From positions 1-64,000 of the forward strand of contig NZ_NPDM01000001.1 in assembly GCF_002812085.1 (NCBI RefSeq): a DNA stretch of 64,000 bases, written 5' to 3'. A model generated the notes under the pieces. The model did not search any database, was not told the origin of the DNA, and saw only the letters and a program-made list of their open reading frames with translations. The stretch's first letter is position 1. Every line of letters starts with the position of its first letter. The DNA is from Leptospira levettii (lineage in GTDB: Bacteria > Spirochaetota > Leptospiria > Leptospirales > Leptospiraceae). Of this stretch, positions 37,663 to 46,050 are shown one piece after another. The position numbers and the translations under genes are program-made.

Positions 37663-38495
37663 CAAAAAGTTACGAATTATTGGATTCCGGTGACCTATCC
37701 AAATTAGAAATTGTGGGTGGTTACAAACTGCAACGTTCCTCCCCCACTTCCGCTTATGGCAAAGAAACTCCTGAGATCTGGAAAGACTTACATGCTACTT
37801 ATATCAAAAATGATTCTGGATCTGGGCATTGGAATTTTCAAAAAAAAGTTCCCGAAAGTTTCACCATTGAATTTTCAAATCTCACCTTTAAAATCAAACT
37901 TACCCCCTTTGGTCATATTGGACTTTTCCCAGAACAAGAGACAAATTGGAATCGGATCCGTGAGATTGGCAAAAAAAAACAAGGCCTCGAAGTATTAAAT
38001 TTATTCGCCTATTCTGGTGGATCAACACTAGCTTGCCTGGATGCAGGAATGAGTGTTTGCCATGTAGATGCATCCAAAGGGATGGTAGACTGGGCCAGGG
38101 AAAATGCAAAACTTTCAGGGCTCGATTCCAAACCTGTTCGTTGGATTGTAGATGATGTGATGAAGTTCATCCGACGTGAAATCAAACGAGGGAAAAAATA
38201 CCAAGGCCTTATCCTGGACCCACCTAGTTTTGGTCGAGGTTCGAAAGGAGAAGTTTGGAAAATTGAAGAAAACCTATCGGAGCTTATGGATGCACTGATG
38301 GAACTTTCAGACTCCAAACCAGAATTTGTCATCCTCAGTTGCCATAGCCAAGGTTTTAGCCCGCTCACTTTGGAACGGATTCTTTCTTCACGGATCAAAA
38401 CCAAAGGGAATTACGAAACGACAGAACTTTATATCCCAGAAACTTCAGGGAAAAAATACCCTGCTGGTTTTTGTACATTCTTTAAAAAATCTTAA
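37659..38495 (+). CDS. Class I SAM-dependent methyltransferase (RlmI/RlmK-like, 23S rRNA)
   Basis: The 278-residue protein has the SAM-binding motif NLFAYSGGSTLACLDAG and the DPPSFG motif that is typical of the RlmI/RlmK-type rRNA methyltransferases, which methylate cytosine or guanine in 23S rRNA. It lacks the N-terminal PUA domain of RlmI. The target is therefore uncertain. It starts in an ATGA overlap with the phosphatase and the next gene follows after about 17 nt, so it is inside an operon. Confidence 0.9.
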   Translation: MTKSYELLDSGDLSKLEIVGGYKLQRSSPTSAYGKETPEIWKDLHATYIKNDSGSGHWNFQKKVPESFTIEFSNLTFKIKLTPFGHIGLFPEQETNWNRIREIGKKKQGLEVLNLFAYSGGSTLACLDAGMSVCHVDASKGMVDWARENAKLSGLDSKPVRWIVDDVMKFIRREIKRGKKYQGLILDPPSFGRGSKGEVWKIEENLSELMDALMELSDSKPEFVILSCHSQGFSPLTLERILSSRIKTKGNYETTELYIPETSGKKYPAGFCTFFKKS

Positions 38496-38512
38496 GTGCC
38501 ACTTTGCCTGTT

Positions 38513-39346
38513 ATGAAACAACAACGATTGAGCATCACTAGTTTCTCAAACCCAAAGGTCAAATGGGTCAGTGGTCTAAAAGAAAAAAGAAACAGAGATG
38601 AAGAAAAAAAATTTTTCATCGAAGGTTACAGAGAAATTAAAAAAGCCATCACTGGGAATCAAAAATCACCTATCCCTTGTTTACCGGTAAACATCACAAG
38701 TGTATTCATTTCACCCGAATGTTTTTTAGGAGAAAATGAGGAAGAACTCATTTCTTCCCTTCGTTGCCCGATCTACGAATTACCTAGAAAAATATTTGAA
38801 AAGATATCTTATCGGGATAGGCCAGATGGCCTCATAGCCATTGCCGACACACCAAATGCAAATGTTCCATGGGACCAAATCAAAACCATTCAAACCAATC
38901 CCATCCTCATCATCGAAGGTGTTGAAAAACCAGGGAATCTTGGAACTATCCTTCGGACTGCCGAAGGTGCTGGTGTTGGACTCGTCATTGTCACTGACCC
39001 AAGGATTGATCTCTTTAATCCCAATGTAGTCCGTGCAAGCACCGGCACCATATTCACACTCCCCATATACATTGGAGACTTAAAGGAAGTTTTATCTGAG
39101 TTTCATAACAAAGGATACAAACGTTATGCGGTAACACCAGAAGGGAAAACCTTATACAGTTCTGTGGACATGAATGAAAAATCTGTTTTTTTATTTGGGA
39201 GTGAACAATATGGACTGAGTCCGATTGCCAAGGAACTCTCAGATACAACATTATATCTACCAATGCTCGGTGAAGCAGATTCTCTCAATTTAGCAATGTC
39301 CTGTGGCATCGTTTTATACGAATCCATCCGCCAAAGATCCAAATGA
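38513..39346 (+). CDS. TrmH/SpoU-family 2'-O-RNA methyltransferase
   Basis: The ~277-residue protein has a small N-terminal substrate-binding domain and a C-terminal SpoU domain with the knotted-fold motifs IEGVEKPGNLGTILRTAEGAG, LFGSEQYGLS and LPMLGEADSLNLAMS. These enzymes methylate the 2'-OH of ribose in tRNA or rRNA. I start it at ATG 38513; a TTG at 38504 adds three residues. Its stop overlaps the next gene as ATGA. Confidence 0.92.
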   Translation: MKQQRLSITSFSNPKVKWVSGLKEKRNRDEEKKFFIEGYREIKKAITGNQKSPIPCLPVNITSVFISPECFLGENEEELISSLRCPIYELPRKIFEKISYRDRPDGLIAIADTPNANVPWDQIKTIQTNPILIIEGVEKPGNLGTILRTAEGAGVGLVIVTDPRIDLFNPNVVRASTGTIFTLPIYIGDLKEVLSEFHNKGYKRYAVTPEGKTLYSSVDMNEKSVFLFGSEQYGLSPIAKELSDTTLYLPMLGEADSLNLAMSCGIVLYESIRQRSK

Positions 39347-40410
39347 AACTCTATTTTTATATTTCAGGCCATGGATTTGGACACATCAGCCGTTCAGGAA
39401 ACATCATTAAACGTTTATTAAATGAAGATTTCGTTGAAGAAATCCATTTAGTAAGCACTCGAATCAGTTTTATCGACTATAAACATCCCAAACTAAAACT
39501 ACGATCCCTAAAATTAGATGTTGGTATTTCACAAAAAGATTCACTTTCCATAGACATAGAATCCACAAAGGAAGAACTGATCCAATTTGAAAAATCCAAA
39601 TCCATTTTGTTAAAAGAGGAAACCAAATACTGTAAGGACCATAAAATCTCTCTGATCCTTACAGATAGTTCATCCTTCCCGATTACGATCGCATTGGAAA
39701 CAGGGATACCCAGCATCTTCATTGGAAATTTTACTTGGGATTTTATTTACCGTAATTATGCAAAATCCGATTCTTACTTCGGAAATTTGAGCGACCAACT
39801 GGAAGTGGAATATGGGTTTGTAACAGAAGCTCTGGTTCTACCTTTCCAATGCCCTATGCCCAATTTTTTAGAACGAACGAATATCGGTCTTGTTGGGAGA
39901 AAACCAACTCTATCAAAGGAGATGGCTCGTAAACAATTTGGGTTCCGAGATGAAATTACTTATATCCTACTTTCCTTTGGTGCTTACGGTCTAGAAGGTC
40001 ACAGGTTACATACCGAGTTTTTACCGAAACATATTCAACTTGTTGCATTTGGAGTACCTGGCATTCAAAAAGAAGGAATTTTAGTTCCAGAAGTCTCACA
40101 TTACCCGGATTTGGTGGCCGCTTCTGATTTTGTTTGTACAAAACCTGGGTATGGAATTTTAGCAGAATGTTATTATGCAAAAACTCCGATTCTATATACA
40201 GATCGAGGAGACTTCAGCGAATATCTATATCTCGTTGGTGCACTTGATTTGTATTTTCAATCTGCCTATTTGCCTTTAGAAAAAATTATTTCTTGTGAAT
40301 TTGATGAAGCTCTGGCATACATGAGAACTGTAGATGGAATGACTCCTAAATCGGAATTAAAAACCGATGGAGAATCTGATGTGGTTCGTCATCTTTTAGA
40401 ATATACATAA
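39343..40410 (+). CDS. Glycosyltransferase-like (GT-B fold) protein
   Basis: The 355-residue protein begins with a GT-B-type N-terminus, YISGHGFGHISR, like MGT-type glycosyltransferases and the N-terminal half of L-arabinokinases. The second half has a glycosyltransferase-like nucleotide-sugar site, CTKPGYGILAEC, and DRGDFSEY. The donor and acceptor are not known. It overlaps TrmH by ATGA and abuts the FapA gene, so it is in the middle of a tight five-gene run. Confidence 0.82.
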   Translation: MKLYFYISGHGFGHISRSGNIIKRLLNEDFVEEIHLVSTRISFIDYKHPKLKLRSLKLDVGISQKDSLSIDIESTKEELIQFEKSKSILLKEETKYCKDHKISLILTDSSSFPITIALETGIPSIFIGNFTWDFIYRNYAKSDSYFGNLSDQLEVEYGFVTEALVLPFQCPMPNFLERTNIGLVGRKPTLSKEMARKQFGFRDEITYILLSFGAYGLEGHRLHTEFLPKHIQLVAFGVPGIQKEGILVPEVSHYPDLVAASDFVCTKPGYGILAECYYAKTPILYTDRGDFSEYLYLVGALDLYFQSAYLPLEKIISCEFDEALAYMRTVDGMTPKSELKTDGESDVVRHLLEYT

Positions 40411-42093
40411 ATGCCAGGTCCTGACTCATATACCGATCGAATCTTACAAGATTTGGAAGCATCCGAAAATGGATATTTTCAAATCGAAAATTCCAATGGA
40501 AAAGCCATCTTAAAAATCACAAAACCTGGTGCCAAAGGCAAAAAAGTAGAATACAAAGATGTATTAGCCCGAGTGCAACTCTTTGGAGTGGAAGGTTACC
40601 AAACCGAACAATTAAAAAAAATCGTTGTACTCGCCGATGGAAAACCAGTCGAAATTGGAACATGGTCCAAAGGGGATCCAGTTCCCTCGTATGCTGACAT
40701 CAGTGTTTCCGACGATGGAATGGAAGCAAAAATGGTCCTCCACCCTCCGAAACATGGTGGGCCACTCCTCACTGAATACCAATTAAGAGAACAGATTGCA
40801 GCCGTAGGAATTTCAGTTGGGATCATCGATTCTGTCATCCAAAACCAAATCAAAAATCCTGAATTTTTTGTTCCGTATGTCATCGCAAAAGGTTTCCTTC
40901 CTATCCCTGGAAAAGATGGGGAAATTAAAATCTACTTCCGGTCTGACAACAAACCACAGTTAGAAGAAGACGAACATGGCAGGATCAATTATAAAAATAT
41001 TGGTGTCATCCAATCTGTGAAACCAGGTGACCTCATTGCCGAAAAAATCCCACCGAAAAAAGGTGAGTTTGGTAAAACCGTTACAGGTACGATCCTTCCC
41101 TACCAAGAAGAAAAAACTGTCGAATGGATCCTTGGACCAAATGTGGAACTGAAAGAGGACAAACTGTACGCTAAAATTGCAGGTCGTCCGGTTCTATCTG
41201 CGGCATGGGAAATCAAAGTGGATGAAGTCATTCAATTAGAAGCTGTAGACTACTCCACAGGTAATATTGATTTTCCTGGCACCATCATTGTGGAAGAAAA
41301 AATTGGAGATGGGTTTAGTCTCACTACCAGCGGTAGTATCATCATTCGTAACTCAGTCGGGAAAGCCTTTCTCAAAGCCAAAGGTGACATTGTCCTTTCT
41401 GGAGGTTTTATGGGCCGAGGAGAAGGATACATCGAATCGGAAGGAAATATTTACGCCAAATTTGTGGAACAAGGAAAACTCACAGCCCAAGGGTCAATCT
41501 TTGTCGAAGAGGCAGTGATGCATTCGGAAATTTCAGCAAAAGATTTTATCCGTGTGATGGGTGGCCGTGGCGAAGTGATTGGAGGAACCATCATTGCCGG
41601 AAATTCACTCACTTGTGCGAAACTCGGTGCTGTCGTAGAAACAAAAACCAAGGTAGCCATCGGAACTCCACCAGAACTCTTAGATGAACTCAACCGAATG
41701 AAAAAAGAAATTTCGGAAAAAGAAATCACCCTTCATAAAGTCCAACTCACACTCACAAAACTAGTCGAAAAAAGCCAAAAAAAAGAACTAAGCCAAGAAG
41801 AAAAAGACACCATTACCAAACTCAAAGATGCGAATGATAAATTTACAAAAGTTTTAGAAACCCAAATCAAACAGTTTGAAACTGCACTTGGGTCCTATGA
41901 ACCAAATCCTGATGCCTTTGTGGAAGTTGAAAGGGAGGTATTCCCAGGTGTGGATTTGAGTTTTGGAGCTGGTAAAAATTATCGGATGGGAATGAGTTCT
42001 CTTGTCGGGAAAACGAAATTTTATTTAGGAACTGATGGTTCCATCCAAACAGAACGAAATGTGATTCGAAAAGAGGAAGATTTACTCCTCTAA
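40411..42093 (+). CDS. FapA (DUF342) family protein
   Basis: The 560-residue protein has the DUF342/FapA architecture: an N-terminal basic region, a beta-rich core of repeated Gly-containing turns (about 250-420, KAKGDIVLSGG, ESEGNIYA) and a coiled coil (about 425-500), followed by a short beta tail. Proteins of this group are reported as assembly factors or polymer-binding proteins of the cell surface and flagella. The start directly abuts the previous stop. The 3' end overlaps the convergent lipoprotein gene by 12 bp. Confidence 0.85.
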   Translation: MPGPDSYTDRILQDLEASENGYFQIENSNGKAILKITKPGAKGKKVEYKDVLARVQLFGVEGYQTEQLKKIVVLADGKPVEIGTWSKGDPVPSYADISVSDDGMEAKMVLHPPKHGGPLLTEYQLREQIAAVGISVGIIDSVIQNQIKNPEFFVPYVIAKGFLPIPGKDGEIKIYFRSDNKPQLEEDEHGRINYKNIGVIQSVKPGDLIAEKIPPKKGEFGKTVTGTILPYQEEKTVEWILGPNVELKEDKLYAKIAGRPVLSAAWEIKVDEVIQLEAVDYSTGNIDFPGTIIVEEKIGDGFSLTTSGSIIIRNSVGKAFLKAKGDIVLSGGFMGRGEGYIESEGNIYAKFVEQGKLTAQGSIFVEEAVMHSEISAKDFIRVMGGRGEVIGGTIIAGNSLTCAKLGAVVETKTKVAIGTPPELLDELNRMKKEISEKEITLHKVQLTLTKLVEKSQKKELSQEEKDTITKLKDANDKFTKVLETQIKQFETALGSYEPNPDAFVEVEREVFPGVDLSFGAGKNYRMGMSSLVGKTKFYLGTDGSIQTERNVIRKEEDLLL

Positions 42094-42846
42094 TAACACT
42101 CCATCCTCTTCATCGCGAGATATTTTTTTATCTGCTTTCATATCCGCATCCACTGAGTTTGAAATTTCATTCGAATTTTTTTTTCGTTTTTCAAATTTCA
42201 ATTTAGTTAAGTCGGTTTTATCAAATACAAGCCAGTGGCGGTTACGAAATCCTCCTACCTTTTTAAAACTAAATCCCTGACCTTGTAACACATAAGTGGA
42301 TTGTGGGAAATGTTCAAAAGGGATATCAGGAATGTTTGACCAATCAAAATAATTCCCTTGTTCATCATAAGAGATTTCTTTTTGTAATTCGCCAAATAAA
42401 ATCTCAATCGATGAGTCTGTAGACCAAATATAAAAAGCAGTTCGAGAATAATGAGAGACCACAGATTTCACTGGATTGTATTTTGAAATCACAAGTAAAA
42501 GTTGGTCAGGTTTTAATTTTTGTAATCCATCTACTAAATCGAGAGCAAACTCTTTGATTTCTTTTTCTTCAAAGATGTATTGGTTCACATCTCCATAGGA
42601 ACTCTCTTCGCGGAAACGAATATTACCAAGCAGGTCTAAAATTTTATCCTCTGTCAGTTCTACTGGGTGAGCAAAGGTTTTAGCAACTGAGGTTTCTTGT
42701 TTTAAATTGATTTTGTCCCTAGCGACTGTATAAATCGCAAACTCATTACTACGGAACAGTAAGGATCTCGATTTAACACCAGAGGCACAGGATTGTAAAA
42801 AACCGATCAAAAGGAAACAGGGAAGAAGGAGTCGAAAGAATTTCAT
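42082..42846 (-). CDS. Hypothetical lipoprotein
   Basis: The 254-residue protein has a signal ending L-Q-S-C, with Cys20 as the lipidated residue. The mature part has mixed helices and strands and ends in a Lys/Asp/Glu-rich tail. No family is recognised. It starts 7 nt after the STAS gene, so the two are probably co-transcribed, with the lipoprotein downstream. Its 3' end overlaps the FapA gene by 12 bp. Confidence 0.75.
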   Translation of the reverse strand: MKFFRLLLPCFLLIGFLQSCASGVKSRSLLFRSNEFAIYTVARDKINLKQETSVAKTFAHPVELTEDKILDLLGNIRFREESSYGDVNQYIFEEKEIKEFALDLVDGLQKLKPDQLLLVISKYNPVKSVVSHYSRTAFYIWSTDSSIEILFGELQKEISYDEQGNYFDWSNIPDIPFEHFPQSTYVLQGQGFSFKKVGGFRNRHWLVFDKTDLTKLKFEKRKKNSNEISNSVDADMKADKKISRDEEDGVLLEE

Positions 42847-42853
42847 ATTGGTT

Positions 42854-43213
42854 TTATGCCTCTAGAGTTTGTTGGAACTCAGGGAATTTGGAAAGGTATT
42901 CATCCAAAGTCAAAATCGAAAGGATATGGTTGAGCCCTGACAAACGAAAAACAGAATTTAGATTTTTATTGAGGTTGGTCACAAAGATTTCCACACCACG
43001 GTTGTGGAGGGCAGAAGATGCTTTGATCACCGCTCCAATCCCACTTGAATCCAAAAATTTTACCAAATGAAAGTCCATTGTCAGTTTCCCAAAATTGGAA
43101 CCTTCAATTGCTTTCTCAAACTCTTGGTAAAACTCGCGTGAATTTTCCATCAGGACATCCCTTTGGATGGAGAGTAACAGGTGGTTTTCCTGACGGTGGC
43201 TTTGAATCAACAT
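42854..43213 (-). CDS. STAS-domain anti-sigma factor antagonist
   Basis: The 119-residue protein is a single STAS domain. The phosphorylated serine of the family is in FLDSSGIG, with the usual helix after it. Known role: the unphosphorylated form binds and removes an anti-sigma kinase, and SpoIIE-type phosphatases restore it. Two such phosphatases are encoded in the window; no HATPase anti-sigma kinase is next to it. The first ~10 residues and the C-terminus are typical in length. Confidence 0.92.
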   Translation of the reverse strand: MLIQSHRQENHLLLSIQRDVLMENSREFYQEFEKAIEGSNFGKLTMDFHLVKFLDSSGIGAVIKASSALHNRGVEIFVTNLNKNLNSVFRLSGLNHILSILTLDEYLSKFPEFQQTLEA

Positions 43214-43267
43214 ACTTGGATTAACAATACGTTACGATTCTCTTCTTTTGTGTCAAGAAAATCGGGC

Positions 43268-43456
43268 TTAGGAAACTGGCGCCAAATCAGTGAGATTCAT
43301 CTCTAAATCGTGAGGGTATCCTTCTTTGTCATTATAAATGACAATCGCTTTCTCATTTTGGATCTCTTTGATTTCGACAGTGGAACCAGTAAAAATAAAA
43401 ATCCCTTTATGGAGGAAGGTTTGTTTGGTGAGTTTAGCCTTATCGCCAGGTTTCAT
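43268..43456 (-). CDS. Small conserved hypothetical protein
   Basis: The 62-residue protein has many Lys and Ile residues and no signal or membrane segment. It looks like a small SH3-like or beta-barrel domain (KGIFIFTGSTVEIKEIQNEKAIVIY). The start overlaps the stop of the IscU-like/pentapeptide gene as ATGA, which supports it as a real gene coupled to that gene. The function is unknown. Confidence 0.7.
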   Translation of the reverse strand: MKPGDKAKLTKQTFLHKGIFIFTGSTVEIKEIQNEKAIVIYNDKEGYPHDLEMNLTDLAPVS

Positions 43457-44247
43457 TCCCCTTCCCCAGTTTTTAAATAGAGATCTTTCCCTGCTTTTTT
43501 CATCACATCAAAGATATACATTTGGCTATGGTCTATCCGAGTTCCAATATCATAAATGGCATCAGTAAAATCAGCACCGTCAATTTTGGCCGAAGCTAAT
43601 TTTGCAAACCGAAGGTCAGCACCGCGAAAATTGGCATTACGCAAATCTGCTCCATTAAAAAAAGAAGCCTTGAGATTTGCACCTTGGAAGTTTGCTCCCA
43701 CGAAACTTGAATTCTGTAAGAAGGCATTGTGAAGGTCAGCGCCTGAAAAATCAACACCGTCCAATTTTTCTTTCTCTAACATCACACTCGATAACTTAGC
43801 TTCCCTTAGGTGGCCCTGTTTGTGAAGGAGTTCCATGGTTTGGGCTTTTGTGATTCGATTTTCTTTCGGAACACCTTGCCCCGATTCATAATCTTCTACC
43901 GCTTTTTTGAGTGCAGCAACAGCTGATTCTGGATAATTTTTCCGACGTTCTGGGAATTCAAATAATGTTTCGAGTGTTTCTGGGGTAAGGGTTTTTAAAT
44001 CAGCTATGGACTTACCTTTGGCATATTCCGTTGCCATCGCAAGTGCCACAATCCCAAACCCACAACCTGTTGTGGTATAACTTGCGTCTTCCACAACCTG
44101 ATGATCGTTTAACTTAAGATAGATGCGGTAACCGTCTCCGCAACCTGTGTTGCGGTAATAGGAGACAACAGTTGCGTCTTCCATCTCACGGTAATTCATC
44201 CTTTGGTCGTTGATTTCTTTGTAGCGAGCAAAGTCCATTACTGCCAT
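43453..44247 (-). CDS. IscU/NifU-like domain fused to pentapeptide repeats
   Basis: The 264-residue protein has two parts. Residues about 20-125 align with the Fe-S scaffold IscU/NifU-N: Cys36 and Asp38 (GCGDGYRI) and Cys62 (TTTGCGFGIVA) are kept, but the third cluster ligand is Tyr105 (RRKNYPESAV where IscU has HCSILAEDA). Residues about 155-235 are pentapeptide repeats, A(D/N)L(R/X)X (for example SGADLHNAFL, QGANLKASFF), which form a right-handed helix. The fusion is unusual. It may be a modified scaffold or a binding protein. It precedes the small gene at 43268-43456 and lies downstream of rpmE. Confidence 0.85.
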   Translation of the reverse strand: MAVMDFARYKEINDQRMNYREMEDATVVSYYRNTGCGDGYRIYLKLNDHQVVEDASYTTTGCGFGIVALAMATEYAKGKSIADLKTLTPETLETLFEFPERRKNYPESAVAALKKAVEDYESGQGVPKENRITKAQTMELLHKQGHLREAKLSSVMLEKEKLDGVDFSGADLHNAFLQNSSFVGANFQGANLKASFFNGADLRNANFRGADLRFAKLASAKIDGADFTDAIYDIGTRIDHSQMYIFDVMKKAGKDLYLKTGEGE

Positions 44248-44280
44248 GAGTTGTTCCCCCGTTATTGTTTAGACGGTTGT

Positions 44281-44294
44281 GAGGCAGAAGCCTC
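44281..44294 (-). terminator. Short hairpin after rpmE, possible weak terminator
   Basis: GAGGC (44281-44285) pairs with GCCTC (44290-44294) around AGAA, directly after the L31 stop on the minus strand. There is no T-run, so termination here is uncertain. Confidence 0.3.
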
Positions 44295-44495
44295 TTACTT
44301 CATTTTGTATTTTTTCTTGAACTTGTCTACGCGGCCTGTTGTATCCACAAGTTTGGATTTACCTGTGAAGAACGGGTGGCAGTTGGAACAAATTTCCACA
44401 CTGATGTCCCCAGCAGTGGAACGTGTTTCAATCACAGTACCACAAGCACATTTAATTTTGGCAGCAACGTATTTTGGATGGATGTCAGTTTTCAT
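44295..44495 (-). CDS. rpmE: Ribosomal protein L31 (zinc-binding form)
   Basis: The 66-residue protein has the CxC (Cys16, Cys18) and CxxC (SNCHP context, with EICSNC) zinc site of the zinc-containing L31. It is a part of the 50S subunit. It starts 10 nt after the rho stop, so the two are probably co-transcribed, as in some other bacteria. Confidence 0.97.
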   Translation of the reverse strand: MKTDIHPKYVAAKIKCACGTVIETRSTAGDISVEICSNCHPFFTGKSKLVDTTGRVDKFKKKYKMK

Positions 44496-44505
44496 GGTGG
44501 CCCTT

Positions 44506-45909
44506 TTAGTTCGTATTCATGCTGGCGAGGAATTGGTCGTTTGTCTTCGCGCCACGCATTTTTTCAATCAATAGTTCCATACTTTCGGTGATACTCATAG
44601 GAGAAAGTACTTTTCGAAGGATAAAGACACGAGTGAGGGTGTCTTGTGGAAGCAGGAGTTCTTCTTTCCTCGTTCCAGAGCGGTTGATGTCGATGGCAGG
44701 GAAAATTCGTTTGTCAGCGAGTTTTCGGTCCAAATGGATTTCCATATTTCCCGTTCCCTTAAATTCCTCAAAAATCACCTCGTCCATTCGGGAACCTGTA
44801 TCAATGAGAGCAGTGGCGATGATGGTGAGTGACCCACCTTCTTCAATATTCCTTGCGGCACCAAAAAAACGTTTTGGTTTGTGGAGAGCATTGGAGTCCA
44901 CACCACCAGAAAGGATTTTTCCAGAGGTTGGGACCACTTGGTTGTAAGCACGGGCAAGCCTTGTGATCGAGTCAAGGAGGATGACCACATCCTTTCCATG
45001 TTCTACCAGTCGTTTTGCTTTTTCGATGACCATCTCAGCTACTTGGACGTGGCGTTGTGCTGGTTCATCAAAAGTAGAACTGACCACTTCACCCTTCACA
45101 TGACGAGCCATGTCAGTAACTTCTTCTGGACGTTCATCTATGAGTAAAACGATGAGAAAAATTTCTGGGTGGTTACGAGTAATCGCATTGGCAATGGATT
45201 GCATGAGGACTGTTTTACCGGTTCTTGGTGGTGCCACGATGAGTGCTCTTTGCCCTTTTCCAATGGGACACATAAGATCGATCACACGTGTATCCAAATG
45301 GCTTGGATCAAATTCCATATTGATCCTTTCGTTTGGATAAAGAGGTGTTAGGTTATCAAATAAATTTCTTTTTTGTGCCACTTCGACAGGGAATCCATTG
45401 ATGGATTCCACTCGTAACATCGCAAAGAATCGTTCGGCTTCTTTTGGTGGCCGAATAAGACCTGTTACAGTATCACCTGTACGAAGTCCAAATAACTTAA
45501 TTTGAGAAGGAGATACATAAATATCATCTGGACCTGGCACATAATTGTAGTCAGGTGATCGTAAAAAACCATACCCATCAGGAAGTCTTTCCATGACTCC
45601 AGCTGCATGCACTTGTCCGTCTTTTTCGGTTTGTGCTTGGAGGAGAGCAAACATCAGATTTTGTTTTTTTAAACCATGAGTGTTTTCCACTCCCAAACCT
45701 TTCGCTAGGTCAGCAAGTTCATTGATGTTTTTTTTCTTGAGTTCAACTAAATCAAGAGGTGGAGGAATTGGTCCTTCATACCGGCTCTTTTTTTTCTTAA
45801 ATTGTTTCGGTGGTTCGGAAGCATCGTCTTGGTCCATGATGCCATTTGTATATTCAGTTGGTTCTTCGGGGGGATTAACTTGGATTTCTTCTTGTTTGCG
45901 TGATGCCAT
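44506..45909 (-). CDS. rho: Transcription termination factor Rho
   Basis: The 467-residue hexameric RNA helicase ends transcripts at rut sites. It has a Rho N-terminal domain (about 55-100), a cold-shock RNA-binding domain (about 100-175) and an ATPase with the Walker A motif APPRTGKT and the Walker B region [13 protein letters not shown]. The ~50-residue N-terminal extension is Pro/Glu/Lys-rich and looks disordered; such extensions are common in Rho. It is preceded by a 141-bp gap, which probably holds the promoter. Confidence 0.98.
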   Translation of the reverse strand: MASRKQEEIQVNPPEEPTEYTNGIMDQDDASEPPKQFKKKKSRYEGPIPPPLDLVELKKKNINELADLAKGLGVENTHGLKKQNLMFALLQAQTEKDGQVHAAGVMERLPDGYGFLRSPDYNYVPGPDDIYVSPSQIKLFGLRTGDTVTGLIRPPKEAERFFAMLRVESINGFPVEVAQKRNLFDNLTPLYPNERINMEFDPSHLDTRVIDLMCPIGKGQRALIVAPPRTGKTVLMQSIANAITRNHPEIFLIVLLIDERPEEVTDMARHVKGEVVSSTFDEPAQRHVQVAEMVIEKAKRLVEHGKDVVILLDSITRLARAYNQVVPTSGKILSGGVDSNALHKPKRFFGAARNIEEGGSLTIIATALIDTGSRMDEVIFEEFKGTGNMEIHLDRKLADKRIFPAIDINRSGTRKEELLLPQDTLTRVFILRKVLSPMSITESMELLIEKMRGAKTNDQFLASMNTN

Positions 45910-46050
45910 AGATTGTTCTACATTGATTTGTTAGAGTATTTGATAAAATTCGGGAAACCATTTGTGCAAGTTATGGTTGCAAGTGAAACAGCGAAGTGCG
46001 GAGGTGTTTTCTCAAACGGTAATGAAAAAATCGTTTCTGCACCATTTTCG

